Positions 54,805 to 63,054 of a stretch of DNA of 64,000 nucleotides are shown piece by piece; within the stretch, counting starts at the first letter, position 1, and every line of letters starts with the position of its first letter. The DNA is from Arthrobacter alkaliphilus. GTDB taxonomy: Bacteria > Actinomycetota > Actinomycetes > Actinomycetales > Micrococcaceae. The notes under the pieces are model-generated. The model was not told the DNA's origin, ran no database searches, and saw only the letters and a program-made list of their open reading frames with translations. The position numbers and the translations under genes are program-made. The stretch is from the NCBI RefSeq assembly GCF_021483235.1, contig NZ_JAKEEC010000010.1:1-64000 (forward strand), written 5' to 3'.

Positions 54805-55515
54805 ATGAGCGTACTGCACGAGTCATTCGGCACGGTCCGGGGTGTTCTCTTCGACATCGACGACACCCTGGTTGACCTTGAATACGCGATGACCACGGCC
54901 TTGCGTGATGTGAGCGAACACCTCCTGCCCGGCCTGGACCAGGCCGGGTGGGAGAAGTTCGGACGGATCTTCACGCATGAAACCACGCATTTCTATGACC
55001 GGTACCTCGCCGGCGAATTGACGTTCAACGAGCAGCGACTCCTGCGTGGCCGCGCTGCGCTGGGGCATTTCGGCGTGGAACTCGGGGGAGAGGACTCCCA
55101 CACCTGGCTCAATGATTACTCGCGGCTGCAGCCGAGTTATGTCAGGGCCTTCAGTGATGTCGTGCCGGTCCTCGACGCCTTGGACGCTGCAGGCATCCCC
55201 TATGGTGCCGTGAGCAACAATGTCCACGATTACCAGCGGGTCAAGCTCGACAGCGCCGGACTCGCACGGGTCTCCGTCCTGGTGGGAACGGACACCGTCG
55301 GTGTGCCCAAGCCGGACCCTGCCATTTACCTGGAAGGGGTCCGGCGCTTGGGCTCCACTCCCTCGGAGACCCTCTTTGTCGGAGACAACCGCCTTCTTGA
55401 CGCCGACGGCGCGAACGCGGCCGGGTTGCAGGGCATCTGGCTGAACCGTACCGGCGAGCTGGCCCCCGATTTTTCCGGGCGCGAAATAGATTCCCTGACC
55501 CGGCTGCTCGCCTGA
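54805..55515 (+). CDS. HAD-superfamily hydrolase (subfamily IA)
   Basis: This 236-residue protein has HAD motif I FDIDDTLVD (about 15-23), motif II GAVSNN, motif III Lys in VGVPKPDPAIYLEG and motif IV FVGDNRLLDADGANAAG; a helical cap lies between about 25 and 110. It is a phosphatase or phosphoglycolate/haloacid-type hydrolase with unknown substrate. It starts 15 bp after gltX, so it is co-transcribed with it. Confidence 0.87.
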   Translation: MSVLHESFGTVRGVLFDIDDTLVDLEYAMTTALRDVSEHLLPGLDQAGWEKFGRIFTHETTHFYDRYLAGELTFNEQRLLRGRAALGHFGVELGGEDSHTWLNDYSRLQPSYVRAFSDVVPVLDALDAAGIPYGAVSNNVHDYQRVKLDSAGLARVSVLVGTDTVGVPKPDPAIYLEGVRRLGSTPSETLFVGDNRLLDADGANAAGLQGIWLNRTGELAPDFSGREIDSLTRLLA

Positions 55516-55589
55516 GGCTCCTCCGGCTGAACGCCCACACGGCCGCGGTCAGGTGCGGATCGGGCGGGCACGCGGCGGGTGCGTTCGAT

Positions 55590-55618
55590 TTGTGCGCATC
55601 GGAAGTCTCGGGTAAAGT
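55590..55618 (+). promoter_or_regulatory. Promoter of the tRNA-Gln/tRNA-Glu unit
   Basis: TTGTGC and TAAAGT hexamers are separated by exactly 17 bp, about 65 bp upstream of tRNA-Gln. Confidence 0.55.
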
Positions 55619-55683
55619 AATTACTCGTGCTGAGGGGCACGGAGCGCAGGTTTAGGCCAGCGAATCCGGCCTAAAAGCGCCAA

Positions 55684-55755
55684 TGGGATATGGTGTAATT
55701 GGCAACACTACGGTTTCTGGTACCGTCATTCTAGGTTCGAGTCCTGGTATCCCAG
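55684..55755 (+). tRNA. tRNA-Gln (anticodon CUG)
   Basis: The 72-nt cloverleaf has acceptor TGGGATA/TATCCCA, anticodon stem ACGGT/ACCGT with loop TTCTGGT, and T arm CTAGGTTCGAGTCCTGG. CCA is not encoded. Confidence 0.95.
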
Positions 55756-55893
55756 CTCTAAATAATCCGCGGATTTATGCGGGAATTTGGAGTTTCAAAA
55801 CGGCTTGCCGATTTGAAACAATGCTGATTGTGTGAAATACTCATTCAGCTTGAATGCCGGAATCGGTATTCAAAAAGCAGCAGCAAAGTGCAA

Positions 55894-55969
55894 GGCCCCA
55901 TCGTATAGCGGCCTAGTACGCCGCCCTCTCACGGCGGTAACGCGGGTTCGAATCCCGCTGGGGTCACCA
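55894..55969 (+). tRNA. tRNA-Glu (anticodon CUC)
   Basis: The cloverleaf has acceptor GGCCCCA/TGGGGTC, anticodon stem CCGCC/GGCGG with loop CTCTCAC, and T arm GCGGGTTCGAATCCCGC. CCA follows the discriminator A and appears encoded. Confidence 0.95.
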
Positions 55970-55972
55970 ATG

Positions 55973-56008
55973 AATCCCCCGGAACCAACAGGTTCCGGGG
56001 GATTTTTT
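55973..56008 (+). terminator. Rho-independent terminator after tRNA-Glu
   Basis: AATCCCCCGGAACC pairs with GGTTCCGGGGGATT around AACA, running into a six-T tract. Strong intrinsic terminator immediately after the tRNA. Confidence 0.9.
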
Positions 56009-56133
56009 GTTTCGCGATATCGGGGCGCCGTAGCTTTCTCCCCGGGTTTGGCGCACAAAAGCCCTGGAATGGGGCAACACGCAGTGTCGCCGGGCCCTTT
56101 CCTCGGCAAAGGTGGGGAGAATCGTGCGGCGGG

Positions 56134-56697
56134 CTAGCTGGTCTTCCGGAGAGCTTCTGCGGCGTCCCTGACCTTGATCAGCGTCCGGAGGTTCCGTGTG
56201 GTGGTACTCGCCTTGTAGCGGGCCTTCGAGGAGAGCTTGCTGAAGGGGCTGTCCAACGTTCCTCCCGCCGGGGCAAGCCACGCCGACGCCTCAGGACCTA
56301 GCCGGACTTGCTCGACGCCGCCATCACCAGGGGTGCCGAGGGCGGCGCCGGCGTCGAACAACTCGTCCAGCATGGCCTTGTCCGAGGTGAGGGTGACGTA
56401 GCTGTGCGTGGCTTTATCGTCGGCGGGATAGGGGCAGGCATCCACCAGTTGGGCTATCCTTTCGGCGGTCAGGACCACCACCCAGGCGTCATAGCCGAAT
56501 GCTTCCCGCAGGCACTTTTCGAACTGTTCCTTGACTCCCGCGGCGTCGAGCGCGCTCCGGAGCACCACGTTGCCGCTGGCCAGCAAGGTCTTGACGTCGG
56601 TGAACGGGTACGCCTTGAGGGCTGCCTTGAGGTCCGCCATCTTGATGTTGATCCCGCCCACGTTGATCCCGCGCAGGAACACGGCAAAGCTCTCCAT
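56134..56697 (-). CDS. DUF1697 protein
   Basis: This 187-residue protein matches DUF1697 closely: FAVFLRGINVGGINIKMADL at the N-terminus, TLLASGNVVLRS, and the C-terminal SSKARYKASTTTRNLRTLIKV. The family is widespread and has no assigned function. It stands alone between the tRNA terminator and the IclR regulator. Confidence 0.9.
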   Translation of the reverse strand: MESFAVFLRGINVGGINIKMADLKAALKAYPFTDVKTLLASGNVVLRSALDAAGVKEQFEKCLREAFGYDAWVVVLTAERIAQLVDACPYPADDKATHSYVTLTSDKAMLDELFDAGAALGTPGDGGVEQVRLGPEASAWLAPAGGTLDSPFSKLSSKARYKASTTTRNLRTLIKVRDAAEALRKTS

Positions 56698-56751
56698 GCG
56701 CCCACCCTACAACGGCGGTAGGGCCGAAGGCGCCAGGGGTTGTTATCGCGC

Positions 56752-57471
56752 TCAGTCGTTGTTCTTGCGCAGGGCTTCGGTGAGTATCCGGGCGGCGTTG
56801 CAGACGACTTCGGCATGCAGGCGTCCGGGCTGGCGGGTCAGCCGCTCGATCGGGCCCGAGATGGACACCGCGGCAATGACCCGGCCGGACGGGCCGCGGA
56901 CGGGTGCGGAGACCGAGGCGACGCCGGGCTCGCGTTCGCCGAGGCTCTGTGCCCAGCCCCGGCGTCGTACTCCTGCCAGGACCGTCGGCGTGAACCGGGC
57001 ATTCTGGAGTCCGTCCAAGAGGCGGTCGTGGTCTTCCCATGCCAGCAGGACCTGGGCGGCGGAGCCGGCCTTCATGGAAAGCTGCGTGCCCACGGGGATC
57101 GTGTCACGCAGGCCGATCGGGCGTTCGGCTGAGGCAACGCAGACGCGCCAGTCGCCCTGGCGCCGGAAAATCTGGGCGCTTTCTCCGGTGGCGTCGCGCA
57201 ACTGGATGAGGACGGGGCCGGCGGATGCGATGAGCCGGTCTTCGCCCGCCGCCGAGGCGAGTTCGACAAGGCGGCTGCCGAGGACAAAGCGCCCTTGGAT
57301 GTCGCGGCTCACGAGCCGGTGGTGGACCAGTGCCAGCGCCAAGCGGTGCACCGTGGGGCGGGCCAGCCCTGTTGCTGCCACAAGTTGCGCCAAGGTGGTT
57401 GGCCCCGCCTCAAGTGCGTCGAGCACTTGGGCCGCTTTATCGATGACACCGACTCCACTAGAATTGTCCAT
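56752..57471 (-). CDS. IclR-family regulator of leucine genes (LtbR/NdgR-like)
   Basis: The product is 239 residues. The N-terminal winged helix contains VIDKAAQVLDALEAGPTTLA and the recognition stretch LARPTVHRLALALV; the IclR effector domain follows, with GLRDTIPVGTQLSMKAGSAA and VSAPVRGPSGRVIAAVSISG. An IclR gene divergent from leuCD is the conserved arrangement of LtbR in Corynebacterium and NdgR in Streptomyces, which control leucine and related genes. There is no ribosome-binding site before ATG 57471, suggesting a leaderless transcript. The dyad at 57487-57501 overlaps its promoter. Confidence 0.88.
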   Translation of the reverse strand: MDNSSGVGVIDKAAQVLDALEAGPTTLAQLVAATGLARPTVHRLALALVHHRLVSRDIQGRFVLGSRLVELASAAGEDRLIASAGPVLIQLRDATGESAQIFRRQGDWRVCVASAERPIGLRDTIPVGTQLSMKAGSAAQVLLAWEDHDRLLDGLQNARFTPTVLAGVRRRGWAQSLGEREPGVASVSAPVRGPSGRVIAAVSISGPIERLTRQPGRLHAEVVCNAARILTEALRKNND

Positions 57472-57486
57472 GTAATGATATTGCCG

Positions 57487-57501
57487 TCTCAATATCTGAG
57501 A
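57487..57501. promoter_or_regulatory. TCTCA-N5-TGAGA dyad at the leuC/IclR divergent promoter
   Basis: TCTCA-ATATC-TGAGA lies 16 bp upstream of the regulator ATG and 82 bp upstream of leuC. The same dyad lies before ilvD. It is the probable binding site of the adjacent IclR regulator, giving autoregulation and leuCD control. Confidence 0.65.
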
Positions 57502-57583
57502 TGCAAGTTGTTTCGCTGGCGCAGTCCGGCTCGCTGATGTTCAGTTGAAGTAGTCAAGCCAACCGCAGTGAAGGGAGCAGGCC

Positions 57584-59038
57584 GTGGGAAAGACACTGGC
57601 CGAGAAAGTCTGGGACGCGCACGTGGTGCGCAAGGGCGACGGCGAAGGAGCCAACGCCCAGCCCGACCTTCTGTTCATTGACCTGCACCTCGTGCACGAG
57701 GTGACCTCGCCGCAGGCCTTCGAGGGCCTTCGCCTGGCGGGCCGCCAGTTGCGCCGCCCCGACCTCACCATTGCCACCGAGGACCACAACACGCCGACGC
57801 TGGACATCGACAAACCGATCGCCGATCTGACCAGCCGCACGCAGATCCAGACCCTGCGCAACAACTGCAAGGAGTTCGGCGTCCGCCTGCACTCGCTCGG
57901 CGACGCCGAACAAGGCATTGTGCACGTTGTCGGCCCGCAGCTGGGCCTCACCCAGCCCGGCATGACGGTTGTCTGCGGAGACTCCCACACCTCCACCCAC
58001 GGTGCCTTCGGAGCACTCGCGATGGGAATCGGCACTTCCGAGGTAGAACACGTCATGGCCACCCAGACGCTGTCCCTCAAGCCGTTCAAGACCATGGCCA
58101 TCAATGTTGAAGGCACCCTGCGCCCGGGGGTTTCGGCGAAGGACATCATCCTCGCTGTCATTGCCAAGATCGGCACCGGCGGCGGGCAGGGCTATGTCCT
58201 GGAGTACCGCGGCTCGGCGATCCGTGCGCTGTCGATGGAGGCGCGCATGACCATCTGCAACATGTCGATCGAGGCCGGCGCCCGGGCGGGCATGGTGGCT
58301 CCGGACGAGACGACCTACGCGTACATGTTGGGCCGCCCGCACGCCCCCCAGGGCGCCGAGTGGGACGCCGCCGTCGAGTACTGGAACACCCTGCACACCG
58401 ACGAAGACGCCGCTTTCGACGTCGAGGTGGACCTCGACGCCGACACCTTGGAGCCGTTCGTGACGTGGGGGACTAATCCGGGCCAGGGCGTTTCGCTCAG
58501 CGAGGCGGTGCCGTTCCCCGAGGACTTCGCCGACGAGAACGCCAAGCTGGCGGCCGAGCGGGCACTGCAGTACATGGGACTGGAAGCAGGGACGCCGATG
58601 AAGGACATCCGGGTGGACACGGTCTTCCTCGGATCCTGCACCAACTCGCGAATTGAGGATCTCCGTGCGGCCGCCGATGTCATCCGCGGACGTGAAAAGG
58701 ATCCGAAGGTCAGGATGCTGGTGGTTCCCGGCTCGGCGCGCGTCCGGCTGGAGGCCGAAGCAGAGGGTCTGGACAAGGTCTTCAAGGAATTCGGCGCCGA
58801 ATGGCGCTTCGCCGGCTGCTCCATGTGCCTGGGCATGAACCCGGACCAGCTGGAACCGGGGGAGCGCTGCGCCTCCACCTCGAACCGCAACTTCGAGGGC
58901 CGCCAGGGCAAGGGCGGCCGCACCCACCTGGTTTCGCCGGTGGTCGCCGCAGCCACGGCAGTACGGGGAACGCTGAGCTCGCCCTCGGACTTGGAACCCG
59001 CCTCTGTCTCCGCATCCACCACCACCGACGCCGCCTAG
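57584..59038 (+). CDS. leuC: 3-isopropylmalate dehydratase large subunit
   Basis: This 484-residue aconitase-family protein has its [4Fe-4S] ligands in [13 protein letters not shown] (about Cys 350) and [15 protein letters not shown] (about Cys 411 and 414). [31 protein letters not shown] substrate segments are also present. With LeuD it isomerises 2-isopropylmalate to 3-isopropylmalate. GTG start 57584 with GAAGGGAG upstream. It is followed after 9 bp by leuD. Confidence 0.97.
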   Translation: MGKTLAEKVWDAHVVRKGDGEGANAQPDLLFIDLHLVHEVTSPQAFEGLRLAGRQLRRPDLTIATEDHNTPTLDIDKPIADLTSRTQIQTLRNNCKEFGVRLHSLGDAEQGIVHVVGPQLGLTQPGMTVVCGDSHTSTHGAFGALAMGIGTSEVEHVMATQTLSLKPFKTMAINVEGTLRPGVSAKDIILAVIAKIGTGGGQGYVLEYRGSAIRALSMEARMTICNMSIEAGARAGMVAPDETTYAYMLGRPHAPQGAEWDAAVEYWNTLHTDEDAAFDVEVDLDADTLEPFVTWGTNPGQGVSLSEAVPFPEDFADENAKLAAERALQYMGLEAGTPMKDIRVDTVFLGSCTNSRIEDLRAAADVIRGREKDPKVRMLVVPGSARVRLEAEAEGLDKVFKEFGAEWRFAGCSMCLGMNPDQLEPGERCASTSNRNFEGRQGKGGRTHLVSPVVAAATAVRGTLSSPSDLEPASVSASTTTDAA

Positions 59039-59047
59039 GAGGGCCCC

Positions 59048-59650
59048 ATGGAAAAGTTCACCACCCACACCGGCATCGGTGTCCCCCTGCGCCAGAGCAA
59101 TGTGGACACGGACCAGATCATTCCCGCGGTCTACTTGAAGCGGATCACCCGTACCGGTTTTGAGGACGCCCTGTTCTCCGCTTGGCGCAAAGACCCCGCC
59201 TTCATCCTGAACCAGGAACCCTTCAACGCCGGCTCCGTGCTCGTGGCCGGACCCGATTTCGGTACAGGTTCATCCCGCGAGCACGCAGTCTGGGCGCTGA
59301 AGGACTACGGTTTCAAAGCCGTCCTCTCCTCCCGGTTCGCGGATATCTTCCGCGGCAACTCGGGAAAGCAGGGCCTCCTTGCCGCCCAGGTGGCACAGGA
59401 CGACATCGAGCTGATCTGGAAGGAGCTCGAGAACCACCCGGGCACCCAGGTCAAGGTGGACCTCGTGTCCAAAACCGTCGAGTGCGGGAACATCGTGGCT
59501 CCCTTCGAGATCGACGACTACACGCGCTGGCGCCTTCTGGAAGGCCTGGACGACATCGGACTGACCCTCCAGCATGAGGAAGACATCACGGCCTACGAGG
59601 CCACACGGCCTTCCTTCAAGCCGAAGACCCTCCCGGCGCGCACCCAGTAA
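59048..59650 (+). CDS. leuD: 3-isopropylmalate dehydratase small subunit
   Basis: This 200-residue swivel-domain subunit contains [20 protein letters not shown] near the N-terminus, [20 protein letters not shown] (substrate loop, about 69-88) and [14 protein letters not shown] lies upstream of the ATG within the leuC end. It forms the heterodimer with LeuC. Confidence 0.97.
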   Translation: MEKFTTHTGIGVPLRQSNVDTDQIIPAVYLKRITRTGFEDALFSAWRKDPAFILNQEPFNAGSVLVAGPDFGTGSSREHAVWALKDYGFKAVLSSRFADIFRGNSGKQGLLAAQVAQDDIELIWKELENHPGTQVKVDLVSKTVECGNIVAPFEIDDYTRWRLLEGLDDIGLTLQHEEDITAYEATRPSFKPKTLPARTQ

Positions 59651-59702
59651 GCCCAAACGCACCCAGTAGCTATCGCACCATCTAAAGACTGGCGCACCTT
59701 GT

Positions 59703-59744
59703 AAGGACCGGCGCACCCGAACGAGCGGGTGCGCCGGTCCTTTT
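59703..59744 (+). terminator. Rho-independent terminator after leuCD
   Basis: A perfect 15-bp stem (GGACCGGCGCACCCG with CGGGTGCGCCGGTCC, loop AACGAG) is followed by TTTT, 53 bp past leuD. Confidence 0.85.
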
Positions 59745-59775
59745 GATGTGCTTTTCCGGTTTCGGCGGGTTCTGT

Positions 59776-60717
59776 TCATGGTGTGATCCCCGCGTTGCGC
59801 AGCTTAGACAAGAGCTCGGCCCCGTCTTTCGCCGCGGGCCACATCCATCGGACCACGGTCAGTCCCGTTGCCCTTAGACGGTCCTCCCGGATCTTTTCGG
59901 CCTTCAGCACGTCTTCCGGGCTGCGTCCGGCCAGGAACTCGCCCCGACTATATTTCGCCCAACCATCGAACTCGCCCACGACGCCATGGTCCCGCCAGTA
60001 GAAGTCCGAATATCCGATCAGTCCTTGTGCGTCGCGATGCGCCGCCTGCAGCTCGGGCTTAGGAAGTCCGGCCAGTATCATCACCGCACGGCTCAGCGAT
60101 TCTCCTGGCGAACCGGACGCGGGATCAGCTGCCGCAAGTATCCGCTGCACTCGCCGTTGCTTAACATTGCTCAGACCACGGAGGCGGGAAAGGACTCTTT
60201 CGCCGAATTCTTCCGGCGACCGTCCCGATTGCCTCCAGAATGATGCTGCACGATCCGCGGCGGGCAAGGATCCAGTAAGGGGCAACATGGCGGCCAGGTT
60301 CCCGATGGTCTGCTCCATGGAGGTAACCCGGAGGCCGTGCAGCATCACAACGTCGCACTCATCCGGCACGGCCAGGCGGCGCCTGATGCCATTCCGGGAC
60401 CTGCCGCCGCCTGGACCCGGCATGACCAGCGTCTCGACTTCCTCGGGCACCTCGATCAGCGGGAGGTCCCACACCGACGCTGCTGATTGGCCGCAGAAGA
60501 GCGGTGGCTTGCGGGCAGCGTCGTTCACGGCCTGGATTTTGACGCGGAACTGCTCCCACGGTTCCAACTCCGTCCAGCGGCTGGCCGGAAGGTACAAGCC
60601 CCGGCGGATCCGTACCAGTTCGTTGCGCCGGGCCATTCTTGCAACCGTGCGCCCTCCGTGGTCGTCGTTCGGGTCGGAATGCGGGGTTATCCATGGATCG
60701 GGCCGGAAAGGTGGCAT
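59776..60717 (-). CDS. AbiEi-antitoxin-like / DUF559-type protein
   Basis: The product is about 313 residues. The N-terminal part (GGRTVARMARRNELVRIRRG, then LYLPASRW) is the winged-helix AbiEi-type antitoxin segment, with the FCGQSAASVWDLPL stretch following. The C-terminal part (SDFYWRDHGVVGEFDGWAKY and EKIREDRLRATGLTVVRWMW) resembles the DUF559/Vsr-like PD-(D/E)xK nuclease fold. Proteins of this build are common and often solitary in actinobacteria; no cognate AbiEii toxin is adjacent, so a toxin-antitoxin role is not supported. Start ATG 60717 is chosen; a longer form to 60819 has unlikely Arg-rich sequence. Confidence 0.75.
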   Translation of the reverse strand: MPPFRPDPWITPHSDPNDDHGGRTVARMARRNELVRIRRGLYLPASRWTELEPWEQFRVKIQAVNDAARKPPLFCGQSAASVWDLPLIEVPEEVETLVMPGPGGGRSRNGIRRRLAVPDECDVVMLHGLRVTSMEQTIGNLAAMLPLTGSLPAADRAASFWRQSGRSPEEFGERVLSRLRGLSNVKQRRVQRILAAADPASGSPGESLSRAVMILAGLPKPELQAAHRDAQGLIGYSDFYWRDHGVVGEFDGWAKYSRGEFLAGRSPEDVLKAEKIREDRLRATGLTVVRWMWPAAKDGAELLSKLRNAGITP

Positions 60718-60940
60718 GGCTCCAGCATTGCGGGCACCACGCCCGGTCCCCAGCCCGCCGTCGTCGTATGTGGAAAAGTCCCGCGAACATCGACGTTCCC
60801 GCGCCCGCCCGAGCCACATCCGGCACCGCGAAACCCGTCCACGCCACGCCCCGCCATTTCGAATCGGTAACGTCAGCTTTTATGCTTAGCTGGAGCCTTC
60901 GTAAGTGTGGGGGCGTCAACTCGTGAGGAAACCGGTATAG

Positions 60941-62266
60941 ATGAGTAGTGTTCTGACAATCCGCGGCGGCGTCCCTTTGACTGGCCGTGTCACCGTCAGA
61001 GGTGCCAAGAACCTTGTTCCCAAGGCCATGGTGGCTTCCCTCCTCGGCAACGAACCGTCGGTGCTGCGGAACGTCCCGGAAATCAAGGACGTCGAGGTAG
61101 TCACCAGCCTCTTGCAGCTCCACGGTGTGACTGTGCAGAAGGATCCCGTCACCGGCGATCTCACTCTGGACCCCAAGAATGCGAAGACGGCTTCGAGCAC
61201 GGCGATCGACGCCCACGCCGGCGACTCCCGCATTCCGATCCTTCTGTGCGGTCCGTTGATCCACGCCATCGGCGAAGCATTCATCCCCGATCTGGGCGGC
61301 TGCAAGATCGGCGACCGGCCCATCGACTACCACCTGAACGTGCTCCGCCAGTTTGGCGCCGTCGTTGAAAAGCGCCCGGGTGGCATCCACATCGCCGCTC
61401 CCAAGGGCCTCCACGGCGCCAAGATCTCCCTTCCGTACCCGTCGGTGGGAGCCACGGAACAGGTCCTGCTGAGCGCCACGCGCGCCAAGGGCATCACCGA
61501 ACTCAGCGGTGCCGCCACCGAACCCGAGGTCATCGACCTCATCGCGGTGCTACAGAAAATGGGCGCCATCATCAGCGTCCAGACGGACCGCACCATCAGG
61601 ATTGAGGGCGTCAAGGACCTGGGTGGCTACGACCACCGGGCACTGGCAGACCGCAATGAATCGGCATCGTGGGCTTCGGCGGCCTTGGTGACCCGTGGAG
61701 ACATCTTCGTGGAGGGCGCTTCCCAGCGGGACATGATGACTTTCCTCAACACCTACCGCAAGGTGGGCGGCGGAATGGATATCCGCGAGGACGGCATCCG
61801 TTTCTACCACCCTGGCGGAAAGCTGACCCCGCTCGTCCTTGAGACGGATGTGCACCCCGGCTTCATGACCGACTGGCAGCAGCCCCTGGTGGTCGCCCTG
61901 ACCCAGGCTGAAGGCGTGTCGATTGTCCACGAAACCGTGTACGAAAACCGATTCGGCTTCACCGATGCGCTGACCCGGATGGGCGCAACGATCCAGGTCC
62001 ACCGCGAATGCCTTGGAAGCGTGCCGTGCCGCTTCGGCCAGCGCAACTTCCTGCACTCCGCCGTCGTCTCGGGACCCACTCCGCTCAAGGGCACAGACAT
62101 CGACATCCCCGACCTCCGTGGCGGATTCAGCCACCTTATTGCGGCACTCGCCGCGACCGGCACCTCCAGGGTGACCGGGATCGACATCATCAACCGCGGC
62201 TACGAGCGATTCACCGAAAAGCTCGCCGGCCTGGGCGCCGATTTCGACCTCACCGAATCCAAGTAA
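60941..62266 (+). CDS. murA: UDP-N-acetylglucosamine 1-carboxyvinyltransferase
   Basis: This 441-residue EPSP-synthase-fold enzyme adds enolpyruvate from PEP to UDP-GlcNAc in the first committed step of peptidoglycan synthesis. It has GRVTVRGAKNLVPKAMVASL at the N-terminus, the catalytic-Cys loop LGGCKIGDRPIDYHL (about Cys 120), and FMTDWQQPLVVALTQAEG. The active-site Cys (target of fosfomycin) is present. It is followed after 11 bp by plsC and then gpsA. Confidence 0.94.
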   Translation: MSSVLTIRGGVPLTGRVTVRGAKNLVPKAMVASLLGNEPSVLRNVPEIKDVEVVTSLLQLHGVTVQKDPVTGDLTLDPKNAKTASSTAIDAHAGDSRIPILLCGPLIHAIGEAFIPDLGGCKIGDRPIDYHLNVLRQFGAVVEKRPGGIHIAAPKGLHGAKISLPYPSVGATEQVLLSATRAKGITELSGAATEPEVIDLIAVLQKMGAIISVQTDRTIRIEGVKDLGGYDHRALADRNESASWASAALVTRGDIFVEGASQRDMMTFLNTYRKVGGGMDIREDGIRFYHPGGKLTPLVLETDVHPGFMTDWQQPLVVALTQAEGVSIVHETVYENRFGFTDALTRMGATIQVHRECLGSVPCRFGQRNFLHSAVVSGPTPLKGTDIDIPDLRGGFSHLIAALAATGTSRVTGIDIINRGYERFTEKLAGLGADFDLTESK

Positions 62267-62277
62267 CGGGGGATACC

Positions 62278-63054
62278 TTGAAGGAACCGGCCCAGAGCCG
62301 AGCCATGTTCGCTGTTCTTGCGGGAATCGCACGACCAATCATGAACATCCTCATGGCAAAGAAGTGGGAGGGGACCGAAAAGCTCCCCGCAGGCGGCTTC
62401 ATCGCTGCTCCGAACCACTGCACGGAGATCGACCCCATCGTTGTAGGGCACATGCTCTACAACATGAAGCGCCCGCCGCACTTCCTCGCGAAGGCCGGAC
62501 TCTTCAAGGCTCCAGTCCTCGGCACCCTGTTGCGCGCCACGAGGCAGATCCCCGTGGAGCGCTCGACGACGGGTGCGAACCGTTCGCTGCAGGCCGCCCA
62601 GGAAGTGGTGGATGCAGGCGGCGCCATCATCATCTATCCGGAGGGTACCCTGACGCGCGATCCGGATCTGTGGCCGATGAAGGGCCACACCGGCGCCGCC
62701 CGCCTGGCAATCCAGACGGGCGCCCCAGTGGTTCCCATTGCCCATTGGGGTGCCCATGAGGTGTTCCCCCGCTACGCCAAACGCTTCCATGTGTTCCCGC
62801 GGAAGACCTCCCGCATCCTGGTAGGCGATCCCGTGGACCTCAGCGCTTTCCAGGGCCGGCCGCTGGACCGGGCCACCCTGATTGAGGCCACGGACATCAT
62901 CATGGATGCCATTACGGATCTCCTTGCTTCCTTGCGCGGGGAAGAACCGCCCAAGGAACGGTGGGACCCGGCCGCCCACAACCAGGCGAAGCACGGCCGC
63001 TTCCAAGCGACTGAAGGAAACCCGGGCACCAACGGTACGGACGGGCCGAAGTGA
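62278..63054 (+). CDS. plsC: 1-acyl-sn-glycerol-3-phosphate acyltransferase
   Basis: This 258-residue protein has the acyltransferase motifs NHCTEIDP (HX4D, about 46-53), RQIPVERS (motif II) and IIYPEGTLTRD (motif III, about 122-132), ending in a Gly/Asn-rich tail. It makes phosphatidic acid from lysophosphatidate. The TTG at 62278 has GGGGGAT upstream; ATG 62305 is the alternative. It overlaps gpsA by 4 nt (GTGA). Confidence 0.9.
   Translation: MKEPAQSRAMFAVLAGIARPIMNILMAKKWEGTEKLPAGGFIAAPNHCTEIDPIVVGHMLYNMKRPPHFLAKAGLFKAPVLGTLLRATRQIPVERSTTGANRSLQAAQEVVDAGGAIIIYPEGTLTRDPDLWPMKGHTGAARLAIQTGAPVVPIAHWGAHEVFPRYAKRFHVFPRKTSRILVGDPVDLSAFQGRPLDRATLIEATDIIMDAITDLLASLRGEEPPKERWDPAAHNQAKHGRFQATEGNPGTNGTDGPK

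Noticed and set aside
59776..60717. Type IV toxin-antitoxin system
   Set aside because: Only the antitoxin-like part is recognisable and no AbiEii-type nucleotidyltransferase gene is adjacent on either side.
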